Made by a program: the position numbers and the translations under genes
Part shown: piece after piece, positions 15,919 through 24,742 of the stretch
How positions within the stretch are numbered: the first letter of the stretch is position 1
How the letters are laid out: each line of letters opens with the position of its first letter
DNA from: Mucilaginibacter conchicola
GTDB lineage: Bacteria > Bacteroidota > Bacteroidia > Sphingobacteriales > Sphingobacteriaceae
NCBI RefSeq assembly: GCF_003432115.1
Contig: NZ_QWDC01000003.1
Span: 62,001 to 126,000, forward strand
DNA: 64,000 nucleotides
Direction: 5' to 3'
Notes under the pieces: model-generated
What the model saw: only the letters and a program-made list of their open reading frames with translations
The model's database searches: none
What the model was told of the DNA's origin: nothing

Positions 15919-16368
15919 ATGGGAATAGAGGAAGACATCAAAAGCACTAATTTTGAGGACAATTACCATAAAATGGTGATCAACCTTAATTACTCTTATG
16001 GTTGGATAAACAACTATATGCGCCCCACTTTTGAACGTCATAACCTTACCCAGCAACAGTTCAACATCCTGCGCATTCTGCGTGGCCAGCATCCCAAGCC
16101 GGCTACTGTAAATACGCTTAAAGAGCGCATGATAGATAAAATGTCTGATGCGTCGCGTATTGTTGACCGCCTGGTGCAAAAAGGCCTCGTATCCCGCTGC
16201 ACCAACTCCCGCGATCGCCGCGCCGTTGATATCCGCATCAGCGATGAAGGCCTCGCCATCCTCAAAAAAATGGATACCGATTTCAGAACAAAAGACCTTT
16301 TCAAACAACACCTCACCGAAGAAGAAGCCGGCCAGCTAAGCGACCTGCTGGATAAGATGAGAGGGTAG
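15919..16368 (+). CDS. MarR-family transcriptional regulator
   Basis: A 149-residue winged-helix regulator: recognition helix region LTQQQFNILRILRGQ, then TVNTLKERMIDKMSDASRIVDRLVQKGLVSR and the wing NSRDRRAVDIRISDEG. MarR dimers usually repress neighbouring genes and respond to small molecules or oxidants. It has its own promoter and terminator, and no obvious target gene lies beside it. Confidence 0.92.
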   Translation: MGIEEDIKSTNFEDNYHKMVINLNYSYGWINNYMRPTFERHNLTQQQFNILRILRGQHPKPATVNTLKERMIDKMSDASRIVDRLVQKGLVSRCTNSRDRRAVDIRISDEGLAILKKMDTDFRTKDLFKQHLTEEEAGQLSDLLDKMRG

Positions 16369-16410
16369 TTTTAAGAGAGTCAGGAATCAAGAGACAAGAA
16401 TCAAGAAATA

Positions 16411-16445
16411 AAAAAAGCGCCTGTTTCCACAGGCGCTTTTTTTAT
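16411..16445 (+). terminator. Terminator of marR
   Basis: Stem AAAAAAGCGCCTGT / ACAGGCGCTTTTTT with a 4-base loop. Just upstream (16375-16408) is a single arm of the word repeat CAAGAGACAAGAATCAAGAA, also found inverted at 58079-58106. Confidence 0.85.
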
Positions 16446-16463
16446 TTGACTCATATCGAAATC

Positions 16464-16634
16464 ATGTCATTGCGAGGAGCGACAGCGACGTGGCAATCTC
16501 ATCTCGTTCAATCCACCCTGTCATTTCGAACGAGCGATAGCGAGGAGAAATCTTCTCCGCCGTAAGTTTCGCGTGCAGAAGATTTCTCGTCGCGCCAACG
16601 CACAGGCAACTGCTTCTGCTCGCTCGAAATGACA
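16464..16634. repeat. Two copies of the TCATT(G/T)CGA inverted-repeat family
   Basis: 16464-16500 is a solitary left arm (TGTCATTGCGAGGAGCGACA then GCGACGTGGCAATCTC). 16519-16634 is a full element with arms TGTCATTTCGAACGAG / CTCGCTCGAAATGACA and a centre containing GAGGAGAAATCTTC and GAAGATTTCTCGTCGC. No gene is supported in 16369-16766. Confidence 0.75.
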
Positions 16635-16661
16635 ACGTTGCATACGTCAAGGTGAACTTCC

Positions 16662-16765
16662 TCTCACCCTCTTTGCGAAGCAGAGAGGATCGCGCACGAA
16701 GTGCCGCGGGGTGAGTAAAGTAATAAAGTAAAGTCCTCTCCTTTGGAGAGGATTTAGGTGAGGCT
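16662..16765. repeat. CTCACCCTCTTTGCG element next to a CTCTCCTTTGGAGAGG element
   Basis: 16662-16716 matches the 40990 copy nearly base for base (ends CGCACGAAGTGCCGCGGGGT). 16730-16765 reads AAAGTCCTCTCCTTTGGAGA then GGATTTAGGTGAGGC. The same two elements are also neighbours at 1411-1558 and 40990-41109. Confidence 0.75.
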
Positions 16766-16766
16766 T

Positions 16767-17336
16767 CTACGCCCTAAACCCCTTCACAAAACGCTTAAAC
16801 CCAAACGCAAACAACCATCCCACCAAACTGCCATAAATAGCCCCTGATATAACATCAACAGGGAAATGCACACCTACATAAACTTGTGCAAAGCAGATAG
16901 TTGCTGCCCATAATATCAGCACGGGCATTACCCATTTATGGCGTTTAAAAAACACCACGCCCAGGAATATCGCGATAGCAAAATGGTCTGTAGCATGGGT
17001 GGATGGAAAGCTGTAGCCCGTACCACAGGGTGCGCGGTTAATATCAGCGGCGCTGGTGTATGGGTCGCGGCAGGGGCGCAGGCGGTGCACTGCGGGTTTA
17101 ATAATACTGGCACTGGTAAAATCGGCGAAGCCAACAGCAAGCACCAGAAAAAGTATCAGCAAAGCGCCCTTTTTTTTGTATCGCCAAAGGCTGAAACCAA
17201 TGATGAAAATATACAGCGGAATCCAGAATTTAGGGTTGCGCATCAGGGGCATTACGATGTCAAAAAACGGGTTAGCCAAATCGTGGTTAACGAGGTAAAA
17301 TAAATGCCTGTCGAGGTTAAGCAGAAAATCGGGCAT
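16767..17336 (-). CDS. Membrane phosphatase, PAP2 family
   Basis: A 189-residue integral membrane protein with about five hydrophobic segments and the three PAP2 phosphatase motifs: KPAVHRLRP (motif 1), YSFPSTHATD (motif 2, PSGH with Thr for Gly) and YVGVHFPVDVISG (motif 3). Such enzymes dephosphorylate lipid phosphates such as undecaprenyl or phosphatidylglycerol phosphate on the outer face of the inner membrane; the exact substrate cannot be told. It is divergent from glmM. Confidence 0.88.
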   Translation of the reverse strand: MPDFLLNLDRHLFYLVNHDLANPFFDIVMPLMRNPKFWIPLYIFIIGFSLWRYKKKGALLILFLVLAVGFADFTSASIIKPAVHRLRPCRDPYTSAADINRAPCGTGYSFPSTHATDHFAIAIFLGVVFFKRHKWVMPVLILWAATICFAQVYVGVHFPVDVISGAIYGSLVGWLFAFGFKRFVKGFRA

Positions 17337-17419
17337 TGTGGTTTGTTTGAATGCTTTACGCGTTGGTGATACGCTGCCAAATATATGTGAATTTTACGCT
17401 GCCATAGCTTAATAATTGC

Positions 17420-17427
17420 TATTTTTG
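17420..17427 (+). promoter_or_regulatory. -7 promoter element of glmM
   Basis: TATTTTTG matches TAnnTTTG and lies 19 bases before the TTG start codon of glmM. Confidence 0.6.
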
Positions 17428-17446
17428 CGGCTTAACATCTAACACT

Positions 17447-18838
17447 TTGACATTAATAAAATCAATTTCAGGAATCAGGGGCACCATAGGTGGTGCTGCG
17501 GGCGATGGCCTTACCCCATTAGACGTTGTTAAATTTACCTCTGCATACGGCAGTTGGGCGGTAAAACGCTCGGGTATTAAAAAGATCGTAGTTGGTCGCG
17601 ATGCGCGCTTATCAGGCAGTATGGTGAACAACCTGGTTATTGGTACCCTGCAAGGCCTGGGTATTGATGTGATAGATCTTGGCCTTTCAACCACGCCAAC
17701 CGTTGAGGTTGCCGTACCGGATGAGAAAGCTGCAGGTGGTATTATCCTTACCGCCAGCCACAACCCAAAACAATGGAACGCCCTTAAATTGCTGAACGAG
17801 AAAGGTGAGTTTATCAGCGATATTGATGGTAAAGAGGTGCTGGATATTGCCGAAAGAAGCGATTTTATTTACGCCGATGTTAACGATCTGGGTAAACACA
17901 TCCATGACGATAGCTATCTGCAAAAACATATTGATAAAGTTTTAGCATTGCCTTTGGTTGATGTTGAAGCGATAAAGAAAGCCAACTTTAAAGTGGCTAT
18001 TGACTGTGTTAACTCTACCGGTGGTATTTTTATCCCTGCGCTGTTAAAAGCTTTGGGTGTAGAAACCATCCACGAATTATACTGTGAGCCTGACGGCCAT
18101 TTCCCGCACAACCCCGAACCACTGCCAGAGAACCTGGTAGCGCTATCAAAAGAGGTAGTGAGCAAAAATGCCGACCTGGGTATTGCTGTTGACCCCGATG
18201 TTGATCGCCTTTGCTTTGTATGCGAGGATGGCAGCATGTTTGGTGAAGAATATACGCTGGTTGCCGTTGCCGATTTTGTTTTGAGACATACAAAAGGTAA
18301 CACGGTATCAAACCTTTCATCAACCCGCGCCCTGCGCGATGTTACCGAGGCCGCAGGTGCCGAATACCATGCAGCTGCAGTAGGAGAGGTGAACGTGGTA
18401 AACAAAATGAAAGAAGTGAACGCCATCATAGGCGGCGAAGGTAACGGCGGGGTGATCTACCCTGAGTCGCACTACGGCCGCGATGCCTTGGTAGGTATTG
18501 CTTTGTTCTTAACGCACCTGGCTAACTACGGCAAGCCGGTATCGGTATTGAGGAGATCTTACCCGGGATACTTTATCTCTAAAAACAAGATCACTTTAAC
18601 GCCCGAGATGGATATTGATGGCCTTTTGCTGAAGGTAGAAGAGAAATACAAAGCACAGCCGCACAGCACTATTGATGGTTTAAAAATAGAGTTTGATAAG
18701 CAATGGGTACACCTGCGCAGATCAAACACCGAGCCTATTATTCGTATCTACTCTGAGGCAGAATCAGAAGTGGTTGCCGAGGGTTTGGCCAACAAGATCA
18801 TCACGGATATAAAAGAAATTTTGAACTTAAACGAGTAA
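17447..18838 (+). CDS. glmM: Phosphoglucosamine mutase GlmM (alpha-phosphohexomutase), TTG start
   Basis: Converts glucosamine-6-phosphate to glucosamine-1-phosphate for peptidoglycan and LPS synthesis. The phosphoserine loop TASHNP has Ser104, the metal loop is DPDVDRL near 246, the sugar loop GEGNGGVIYP near 328 and the phosphate loop RRSNTEPIIRIY near the end. Length is 463 residues. The first codon is TTG: MTLIKSISGIRGTIGG is the conserved start of Bacteroidota homologues and there is no ATG that fits. Phosphomannomutase activity cannot be excluded. Confidence 0.88.
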   Translation: MTLIKSISGIRGTIGGAAGDGLTPLDVVKFTSAYGSWAVKRSGIKKIVVGRDARLSGSMVNNLVIGTLQGLGIDVIDLGLSTTPTVEVAVPDEKAAGGIILTASHNPKQWNALKLLNEKGEFISDIDGKEVLDIAERSDFIYADVNDLGKHIHDDSYLQKHIDKVLALPLVDVEAIKKANFKVAIDCVNSTGGIFIPALLKALGVETIHELYCEPDGHFPHNPEPLPENLVALSKEVVSKNADLGIAVDPDVDRLCFVCEDGSMFGEEYTLVAVADFVLRHTKGNTVSNLSSTRALRDVTEAAGAEYHAAAVGEVNVVNKMKEVNAIIGGEGNGGVIYPESHYGRDALVGIALFLTHLANYGKPVSVLRRSYPGYFISKNKITLTPEMDIDGLLLKVEEKYKAQPHSTIDGLKIEFDKQWVHLRRSNTEPIIRIYSEAESEVVAEGLANKIITDIKEILNLNE

Positions 18839-18915
18839 CAGATAAGCCTGCCGGATTGGAGAACCCGGCGGGCATTACTGCTATTTTTACTGACTTATAA
18901 TTATTAAAAGAAACG

Positions 18916-20052
18916 ATGCGAGTTTATTTCGACAACGCCGCTACTACTGCGCTTGATCCTGAAGTTTTAAAGGAGATGTACAAGGTGATGGAAAACCAGT
19001 TTGGTAATCCGTCTTCTATCCACGCCCATGGGCGCGAGGTACGAACGTTGATCGAGAAATCGCGCAAGACCATCGCCAATCTGCTGCATACCTCGCCTGC
19101 AGAGATCTTCTTTACCAGTGGCGGTACTGAGGCTGATAATACTGCCATCCGTTGCGGTATCATCGATCATAAACTCACCCACGCCATCACCACCAAACTG
19201 GAGCATCATGCCGTGCTGCACACGCTTCAGGCGATGGAAAAATCAGGCGTTATTAAACTGAGCTTTGTTGATGTTGACGATAAAGGCAGCGTTGATTACG
19301 GCCATTTAGAGAAGCTGTTGCAAAGCAACGAGCGCAGCTTTGTATCGCTGATGCATGCTAACAACGAGCTGGGTACGTTGACAGATCTTGAACGCGTAGG
19401 TGACCTTTGCGAAGCTCATAATGCTATGTTTCATAGCGATACGGTACAAACCGTTGGCCACTATAAACATGATCTTAGCAAACTGAAACTACAATTTATG
19501 GTATGCGCGGCCCACAAGCTGCACGGCCCTAAAGGTGTTGGCTTTTTGCATATCAACCATAAAGTAAAGATCAATCCGATGATATACGGCGGATCGCAGG
19601 AGCGTAATATGCGCGGCGGTACCGAGAACGTTTACGGTATTGCGGGTTTAGCCAAAGCATTAGAGATAGCTTACGCTGAGATGGATAGCCACCAGGCCTA
19701 CATCCAGGATCTGAAATCGTACATGAAAGCCAGACTGGAGCAGGAAGTTGCCGGCGTTAAATTTAACGGGGAGACCGATCCTGCAAAAAGCCTGTACACG
19801 GTATTAAACGCATCATTTCCTGAAATGGAAATGGCGGATATGCTGTTGTTTAACCTGGATATTGCGGGCATCTCTGCATCGGGCGGCAGCGCATGCAGCT
19901 CGGGTACAGATATCGGCTCGCACGTGTTAACGGCTATCGGCGCTAATCCTGATAGGCCATCAGTGCGTTTCTCGTTCTCAAAAAACAACACTAAAGATGA
20001 GGTGGACTACACCGTAGCTAAGCTGAGAGAGCTTTGTTTGGTGAGCGCGTAA
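18916..20052 (+). CDS. Cysteine desulfurase (IscS/NifS-type)
   Basis: PLP enzyme that takes sulfur from cysteine for Fe-S clusters or tRNA thiolation. The PLP-binding Lys201 lies in CAAHKLHGPKG, and the persulfide Cys327 in SGGSACSSG. Other family signs are TSGGTEADN and MHANNELGT. With 378 residues it is of the shorter NifS/IscS class. No iscU or suf genes are adjacent, so the partner is unknown. It appears monocistronic. Confidence 0.92.
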   Translation: MRVYFDNAATTALDPEVLKEMYKVMENQFGNPSSIHAHGREVRTLIEKSRKTIANLLHTSPAEIFFTSGGTEADNTAIRCGIIDHKLTHAITTKLEHHAVLHTLQAMEKSGVIKLSFVDVDDKGSVDYGHLEKLLQSNERSFVSLMHANNELGTLTDLERVGDLCEAHNAMFHSDTVQTVGHYKHDLSKLKLQFMVCAAHKLHGPKGVGFLHINHKVKINPMIYGGSQERNMRGGTENVYGIAGLAKALEIAYAEMDSHQAYIQDLKSYMKARLEQEVAGVKFNGETDPAKSLYTVLNASFPEMEMADMLLFNLDIAGISASGGSACSSGTDIGSHVLTAIGANPDRPSVRFSFSKNNTKDEVDYTVAKLRELCLVSA

Positions 20053-20057
20053 TTGAT

Positions 20058-20645
20058 TGGGTAGCTCCTACGGAGCAAAAGAGATCTGACAAAATTTCGC
20101 TACAAAGCGGTAGCCTCTACGAGGCAAAAATATATAGCGGCATCTGTTAGATGCCGCTATTTTATTTTCATATCTAAGCGAATATTTGGGCTAAGGCTGC
20201 TTTGTATGTAACCGTCCCATGAATGGGACGGCAATGAATAAAGTGACAAAAAGAAATCGCTTATCATTGCCGTTGGCTTAAGCCAACCGCGCCCTTGTTG
20301 GCGTTGTCACCAAGAACGGCAGAAATAGTACCTTATCGTTGCCGTTGGCTTCAGCCAACGGTTTGCGGTTGTTGTGCAAATGGCTTTAGCCACACCCTTG
20401 TTGGTGTTGTCGCCAACAAGCCGTTATGCATTTGCACTCAAAAAAGTTGTTGGTGACAACACTAACAACGGCCGAAACAATGGCTTATCATTGCCGTTGG
20501 CTTCAGCCAACGGTCTGCAGATGGCTGTGCAAATGGCTTTAGCCCAAACCATCTTGGAAAGAGATTTAACGCTTATGTCCCGTTAGGGATTACCGCTTTG
20601 TAGCAAAATCCGTCTATCGGTTTTTGCTCCGTATGAGCTACCCTG
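20058..20645. repeat. Palindrome-rich island with about 50-bp terminal inverted repeats
   Basis: The ends are imperfect inverted repeats: left GGGTAGCTCCTACGGAGC then CTACAAAGCGGTA (20059-20112), right the complement of GGGTAGCTCATACGGAGC and CTACAAAGCGGTA (20592-20640). Inside are a CCGTCCCAT/ATGGGACGG hairpin, three copies of GCCGTTGGCTTMAGCCAAC (20268, 20340, 20493), three hairpins of TTGTTGG..CCAACAA type (20294, 20397, 20446), and a direct repeat of about 65 bases starting near 20334 and 20486. No protein is supported; a 70-codon ORF at 20374-20586 is an artefact of the repeats. Confidence 0.75.
20134..20166 (+). terminator. Terminator of the cysteine desulfurase gene
   Basis: Stem ATAGCGGCATCT / AGATGCCGCTAT with a 3-base loop, then TTTTATTTT. 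It lies inside the left end of the palindrome island 20058-20645. Confidence 0.7.
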
Positions 20646-20729
20646 AAATTGATTAATTTCTTTCTTCCTAAAATAACATTGGCCTCGTTTTTGATTGTTA
20701 TTTAATAACAAATTAAAAAACTTAATACC

Positions 20730-21020
20730 ATGGAAAGTAACGAAAGAAATCCGGAGTACACTCCAAACCATAACCCTAACGAAAATCCTGAAGAACAACA
20801 ATCACATCAGGAAGGCAGCGGCTACAGCCAGCGCCCCGAGCAGGAGCAACAACAGGAAGGTTCTGATACCTCATATAGCGAGCAAAATGATGTTACCCCA
20901 CCAGAGAAACGCGAGTTCCCGGCTGAAGGTGTAGCAACAAAAACAGATTTTACCAGCCGTAACCAGGGCCGTACCACCGGCCGCATGTTAGGCCACGAGC
21001 CCGGCACCGAAGGCATATAA
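20730..21020 (+). CDS. Hypothetical hydrophilic, Gln/Glu/Pro-rich protein
   Basis: Not recognised. The 96 residues have almost no hydrophobic core and are rich in Glu, Gln, Asn, Pro and Ser, so the protein is probably intrinsically disordered. The C-terminal part (TDFTSRNQGRTTGRMLGHEPGTEGI) is less biased and may be the conserved part. There is no signal peptide or cysteine. It has its own terminator at 21096 and starts about 85 bases after the palindrome island. Similar short proteins occur in Sphingobacteriaceae as far as I recall. Confidence 0.7.
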   Translation: MESNERNPEYTPNHNPNENPEEQQSHQEGSGYSQRPEQEQQQEGSDTSYSEQNDVTPPEKREFPAEGVATKTDFTSRNQGRTTGRMLGHEPGTEGI

Positions 21021-21095
21021 TTTTAGAATAGAGGAAACCGAATGCCGGGTCATGAATGATGAAGTTTAGGTCTCATTCTACGGCATTCAAAAGCA

Positions 21096-21125
21096 AAAAG
21101 CAGTACCCGTTGGTACTGCTTTTTG
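21096..21125 (+). terminator. Terminator of the hydrophilic protein gene
   Basis: Stem AAAAGCAGTACC / GGTACTGCTTTT with a 4-5 base loop, followed by TG. Confidence 0.8.
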
Positions 21126-21137
21126 TATATTAGGTGC

Positions 21138-21317
21138 ATGATGGTCATGTACACAACTTTTGTTGTTATTGTCTTGATGATCGCATTTGCTTTAACACGC
21201 AAATGGATGTATCAGCAAGCGCCCAAATGGAAATATTATGTAATGGGCGTTTTAGCGACAGCGCTTATCGGCTTTGCGTCTTTTGTGCTGTATGTTTTAA
21301 GTAACATGCATTATTAA
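21138..21317 (+). CDS. Small two-helix membrane protein, hypothetical
   Basis: A 59-residue protein from the ATG at 21138 with two hydrophobic segments (about 5-22 and 35-55) joined by the basic loop TRKWMYQQAPKWKYY. No family is recognised. An earlier in-frame TTG lies inside the preceding terminator and is rejected; several ATG codons follow each other (MMVM), so the exact start is uncertain. It ends 21 bases before the nuclease gene and may share its mRNA. Confidence 0.55.
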   Translation: MMVMYTTFVVIVLMIAFALTRKWMYQQAPKWKYYVMGVLATALIGFASFVLYVLSNMHY

Positions 21318-21338
21318 CGAGTTTTCTATCTTCGTTAC

Positions 21339-21905
21339 ATGCCTAAAAAGTCTTTAGTAATTTGCCTCTTCCTCGTTCTTCTTGCGATAGCTTGTAATAA
21401 GAAAACCGATCTTTATAAAGTTGTAGGTGTTAAAGATGGCGATACCATGGTGTTGCTCTCCCCGCAAAATTTGCAGGTTACCGTTAGGCTGGCCGAGATA
21501 GATTGCCCTGAGAAAAGTCAGGCTTTCGGGCAGGCAGCAAAGCAGTTCGCGTCAGATCTGTGCTTCGGCAAAATGGTAAAGCTCATTGTCAACAATACGG
21601 ATCGTTACGGCCGTACTGTTGGCTGGATAGAACTGGAAGATGGCACCAGCGTAAACAAGCAACTGATTAAGAACGGTTATGCCTGGCAGTATCGTGCCTA
21701 TTCAAAAAGTATGGAACTGGCCATGCTGGAGCAGCAGGCCCGCCAAAACCACCTGGGTTTATGGCAGGACGAAAACCCCACGCCACCCTGGAATTTCCGC
21801 AAAGGCGAGCGCGAACAACGCACCGAACAAAAGGTGGATAAGCCAAAGAAAAAGCGCACCTACAAAAAACGCCGCCGCAAACAGCGCGATACAGTTGCTT
21901 TTTAA
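21339..21905 (+). CDS. Thermonuclease-family lipoprotein (SNase-like) with basic tail
   Basis: Signal peptide with lipobox AIAC (Cys19), so membrane-anchored and exported. The SNase core covers residues 25-150: GVKDGDTMVLL, VRLAEIDCPEK (metal and catalytic region), DRYGRTVGWI and NKQLIKNGYAW. It would hydrolyse DNA or RNA outside the cytoplasm. The last 30 residues are very basic (KKKRTYKKRRRKQR), which could bind nucleic acid or LPS. Total length 188. Confidence 0.88.
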   Translation: MPKKSLVICLFLVLLAIACNKKTDLYKVVGVKDGDTMVLLSPQNLQVTVRLAEIDCPEKSQAFGQAAKQFASDLCFGKMVKLIVNNTDRYGRTVGWIELEDGTSVNKQLIKNGYAWQYRAYSKSMELAMLEQQARQNHLGLWQDENPTPPWNFRKGEREQRTEQKVDKPKKKRTYKKRRRKQRDTVAF

Positions 21906-21953
21906 AACGCCGCACAATACTTATCTTGCTTTCCAAATACCTCACACTCAAAA

Positions 21954-24386
21954 ATGAAAGTATTTAAAGCTATCATCTGCCTTGCGTTTACCGGCCTGCT
22001 TATTTGGGCATTGCAAACCAAATTCGGCGATATACCGCCGCTGGGCGATTTTGTGAACCCATCAACCGGTTTCTGGCAAAATGCCGAAAGCAAGAACATC
22101 CTCGCTACAGAAAAACTAAAACTGAAAGACCTGCAGGATGAAGTGACCGTGCAGTTTGATGATAACCGTATCCCCCATATCTTCGCCAAAAACGACCACG
22201 ACCTGTACTATGTGCAGGGCTATCTGACCGCGCAGGCCCGCCTGTGGCAAATGGATATCCAAACCCGCAGCGCAGCAGGAAGGCTGTCTGAGGTAGTCGG
22301 CCCTAAAGCTTTAGAGCTTGACCGCTACCATCGCCGAATGGGCATGACCTACGGCGCCGAACATACACTTGCCGGTATCATGAAAGACCCCGTGTTGAGC
22401 AAAGTGATACAAGCCTACAGCGATGGCGTTAACGCTTACATCAAACGCCTTAAACCGGGCGGCTATCCGCTGGAGTTTAAGTTGTTGGGCTACAAGCCCG
22501 AGGAGTGGAAGCCCATCAATTCGGCTTATCTGCTAAAGCTGATGTCGGAAACTTTGGCGGGCGGCTCAAACGAATTAGGTTTGACCGACGTGCTAAACAA
22601 ATACGGTGCAAAGATCACTAATGATCTGTTTCCTGATTACCCTATGCACGAGGATCCTATTATCCCGGCAGGTACAAAATGGGATTTTAAACCGCTTACT
22701 ATTCCGCAGCCACCCGCGGCCTTTAAAGCACAGCTGATGGCTGCCATGCAAAACAAAGAGAAAGTAGAAGGCATAGGCAGTAATAACTGGGCAGTAAGTG
22801 GTTCAAAAACAGCTACGGGTTTCCCCATGCTGGCGAACGATCCGCATCTGAACCTCACGTTCCCGTCAATATGGTACCAGATGCAAATGGTTGGCCCCGA
22901 TGTAAACGTTTACGGCGTAACCCTGCCCGGCGCACCTTGCGTGGTTATTGGCTATAACCAAAAAGTAAGCTGGGGCGTAACCAATGTGGATGCCGATGTT
23001 TTAGACTGGTACCAGGTGAAGTTTAAGGACAGTACCCGCAACCAGTATTGGTACAACAATAAATGGAACAAAGTTGAACGTAAGATAGATACGATAAAAG
23101 TGCGTGGTGGGGCAGACGTTATCGACACAGTACTGTACACCCATCATGGTCCCGTAGTTTATGATAATGCCGAGATGCAGAAGAAAGGCCGCCCTAATGT
23201 GCCCGTTGGCAATGCCCTGCGCTGGATAGCCCATGATGAAAGCGACGAGTTTAAGACTTTCTACCTGCTTAACCGCGCAGCTAACTATGCCGATTATCGA
23301 AAAGCATTGACTTTTTACACCGCCCCGGCGCAAAACTTTGTGTTTGCCTCGGTTGATAATGATATAGCCATAACACCAAACGGTAAACTGCCGCTGAAGT
23401 ATAAAGGCCAGGGTAAGTTCATCTTGGATGGCAGCAATACCGCTAACGACTGGCAAGGCTGGATCCCGGCAGAGCAAAACCCTACGGTGAAGAACCCGCC
23501 GCGTGGTTTTGTAAGCTCGGCCAATCAATCGTCAACCGATCAAACCTATCCTTACTATATCAACTGGAAGTTTGAAGGCTATGAGCGCGGCAAACGCATT
23601 AACGACAGGCTCGGCGCTATGCAGAAAGCGACGGTTGATAGCCTGCGCCTGCTGCAAATGGACGATTATAGCATTCGCGCGCAGGATATATTGCCAACTA
23701 TGCTGAAACATCTTGATGCTACCAAACTGGATGATTACCAGCTGGCGGCATTGGATTCGGTAAAAAAATGGAATAAGTTTTTTAAGGCCAGCTCAGCAGG
23801 GGCGAGCATTTTCCAGAACTGGTGGCACAAGTTTTATGAATTTACCTGGCGGGATAACTTCGGCAGTAAAGATACGGTGTACTATTACCCAACTATGGAC
23901 CGCACCGAGGCCCTGCTGATGAAAGAACCCAAATCCATCTGGTTTGATAATAAACGCACGCCTGCTTTAGAAACTGCTAACGATGTAGTCATGGCCTCTT
24001 TCACGGCCACGGTTGATGAAATGATGCGCAACTACGGCAAGATAGGCCCCGACTGGGCCTGGGGTAAAGTGAAAAGCTTTGAGGTAGCACACCTTGGCCA
24101 TGTGCCGGGCTTGGGCTCCGGTAATTTTGAATCGGGTGGCTCAGGTTCTACGGTGAACGCACTGATAGATGGTCACGGTCCTTCATGGCGTATGGTGGTG
24201 CAACTGGGAGCAGAGCCTAAGGGCTATGGCATTTTACCGGGCGGGCAATCGGGCAACCCGGGCAGTTTCTTTTATGATGATATGCTGAAAACCTGGCAGC
24301 AGGGCAAGCTTAACCAGCTGCTTTATCTGCATTCGGCAGCAGAGAAATCGCCGCGCATTAAAACAACCTTAACCATTAGCAAATAA
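21954..24386 (+). CDS. Penicillin acylase family protein (Ntn hydrolase)
   Basis: An 810-residue exported protein with an N-terminal membrane/signal segment (5-22). The precursor is expected to cleave itself before Ser276 in EGIGSNNWAVSG, giving an alpha chain and a beta chain whose N-terminal Ser is the nucleophile. Also visible are NDPHL, GVTNVDAD and the conserved VNALIDGHGPSWRMVVQLG block near the end. Family members hydrolyse penicillins, acyl-homoserine lactones or other amides; the substrate here is unknown. The next membrane-protein gene starts 5 bases later. Confidence 0.92.
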   Translation: MKVFKAIICLAFTGLLIWALQTKFGDIPPLGDFVNPSTGFWQNAESKNILATEKLKLKDLQDEVTVQFDDNRIPHIFAKNDHDLYYVQGYLTAQARLWQMDIQTRSAAGRLSEVVGPKALELDRYHRRMGMTYGAEHTLAGIMKDPVLSKVIQAYSDGVNAYIKRLKPGGYPLEFKLLGYKPEEWKPINSAYLLKLMSETLAGGSNELGLTDVLNKYGAKITNDLFPDYPMHEDPIIPAGTKWDFKPLTIPQPPAAFKAQLMAAMQNKEKVEGIGSNNWAVSGSKTATGFPMLANDPHLNLTFPSIWYQMQMVGPDVNVYGVTLPGAPCVVIGYNQKVSWGVTNVDADVLDWYQVKFKDSTRNQYWYNNKWNKVERKIDTIKVRGGADVIDTVLYTHHGPVVYDNAEMQKKGRPNVPVGNALRWIAHDESDEFKTFYLLNRAANYADYRKALTFYTAPAQNFVFASVDNDIAITPNGKLPLKYKGQGKFILDGSNTANDWQGWIPAEQNPTVKNPPRGFVSSANQSSTDQTYPYYINWKFEGYERGKRINDRLGAMQKATVDSLRLLQMDDYSIRAQDILPTMLKHLDATKLDDYQLAALDSVKKWNKFFKASSAGASIFQNWWHKFYEFTWRDNFGSKDTVYYYPTMDRTEALLMKEPKSIWFDNKRTPALETANDVVMASFTATVDEMMRNYGKIGPDWAWGKVKSFEVAHLGHVPGLGSGNFESGGSGSTVNALIDGHGPSWRMVVQLGAEPKGYGILPGGQSGNPGSFFYDDMLKTWQQGKLNQLLYLHSAAEKSPRIKTTLTISK

Positions 24387-24391
24387 AAGAT

Positions 24392-24742
24392 ATGTTATTC
24401 GGAATGATACTCTTACTGGCCTTTGTTTGCGGCTACCTTATCCCTTGGTGGGCAGCCTGCGCACTGGCTTTTATTGCAGCCTTAATTTTAGGCAAAACAT
24501 CAACACAGGCTTTTTGGTCGGGCTTTGGCGGCATGGCCATAGCCTGGGGTGCACTGGCACTGATGAAAAGCATCCCTAATGATCACTTATTAGCCACCCG
24601 CGTAGCACAGGTATTCCACGTTAAATACTGGTGGGCCATGCTGGCAGTTACGGTTTTAATAGGCGGGATAGTAGGCGGCTTTTCGGCGCTTTCGGGATTG
24701 TTGGTGAAGAAGGTGTTTGAGAAAGCTGAGGTACAGAAATGA
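24392..24742 (+). CDS. Small integral membrane protein
   Basis: A 116-residue, very hydrophobic protein with about four membrane segments (1-18, 20-38, 42-60, 82-108). No family is identified by name. It starts 5 bases after the penicillin acylase stop and ends in an ATGA overlap with the Sel1-repeat gene, so it belongs to the same transcript. Its pairing with the acylase suggests an envelope-related role. Confidence 0.75.
   Translation: MLFGMILLLAFVCGYLIPWWAACALAFIAALILGKTSTQAFWSGFGGMAIAWGALALMKSIPNDHLLATRVAQVFHVKYWWAMLAVTVLIGGIVGGFSALSGLLVKKVFEKAEVQK

Noticed and set aside
20261..20545. Possible CRISPR array
   Set aside because: The repeats are palindromes with irregular spacing and repeated spacers; no cas genes in the window.
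20374..20586. 70-codon frame inside the palindrome island
   Set aside because: Reads through REP-like hairpins with repeated ALATPLLVL-type words; not a gene.
21123..21137. TTG start for the small membrane protein
   Set aside because: Falls within the terminator of the preceding gene; ATG at 21138 is more likely.
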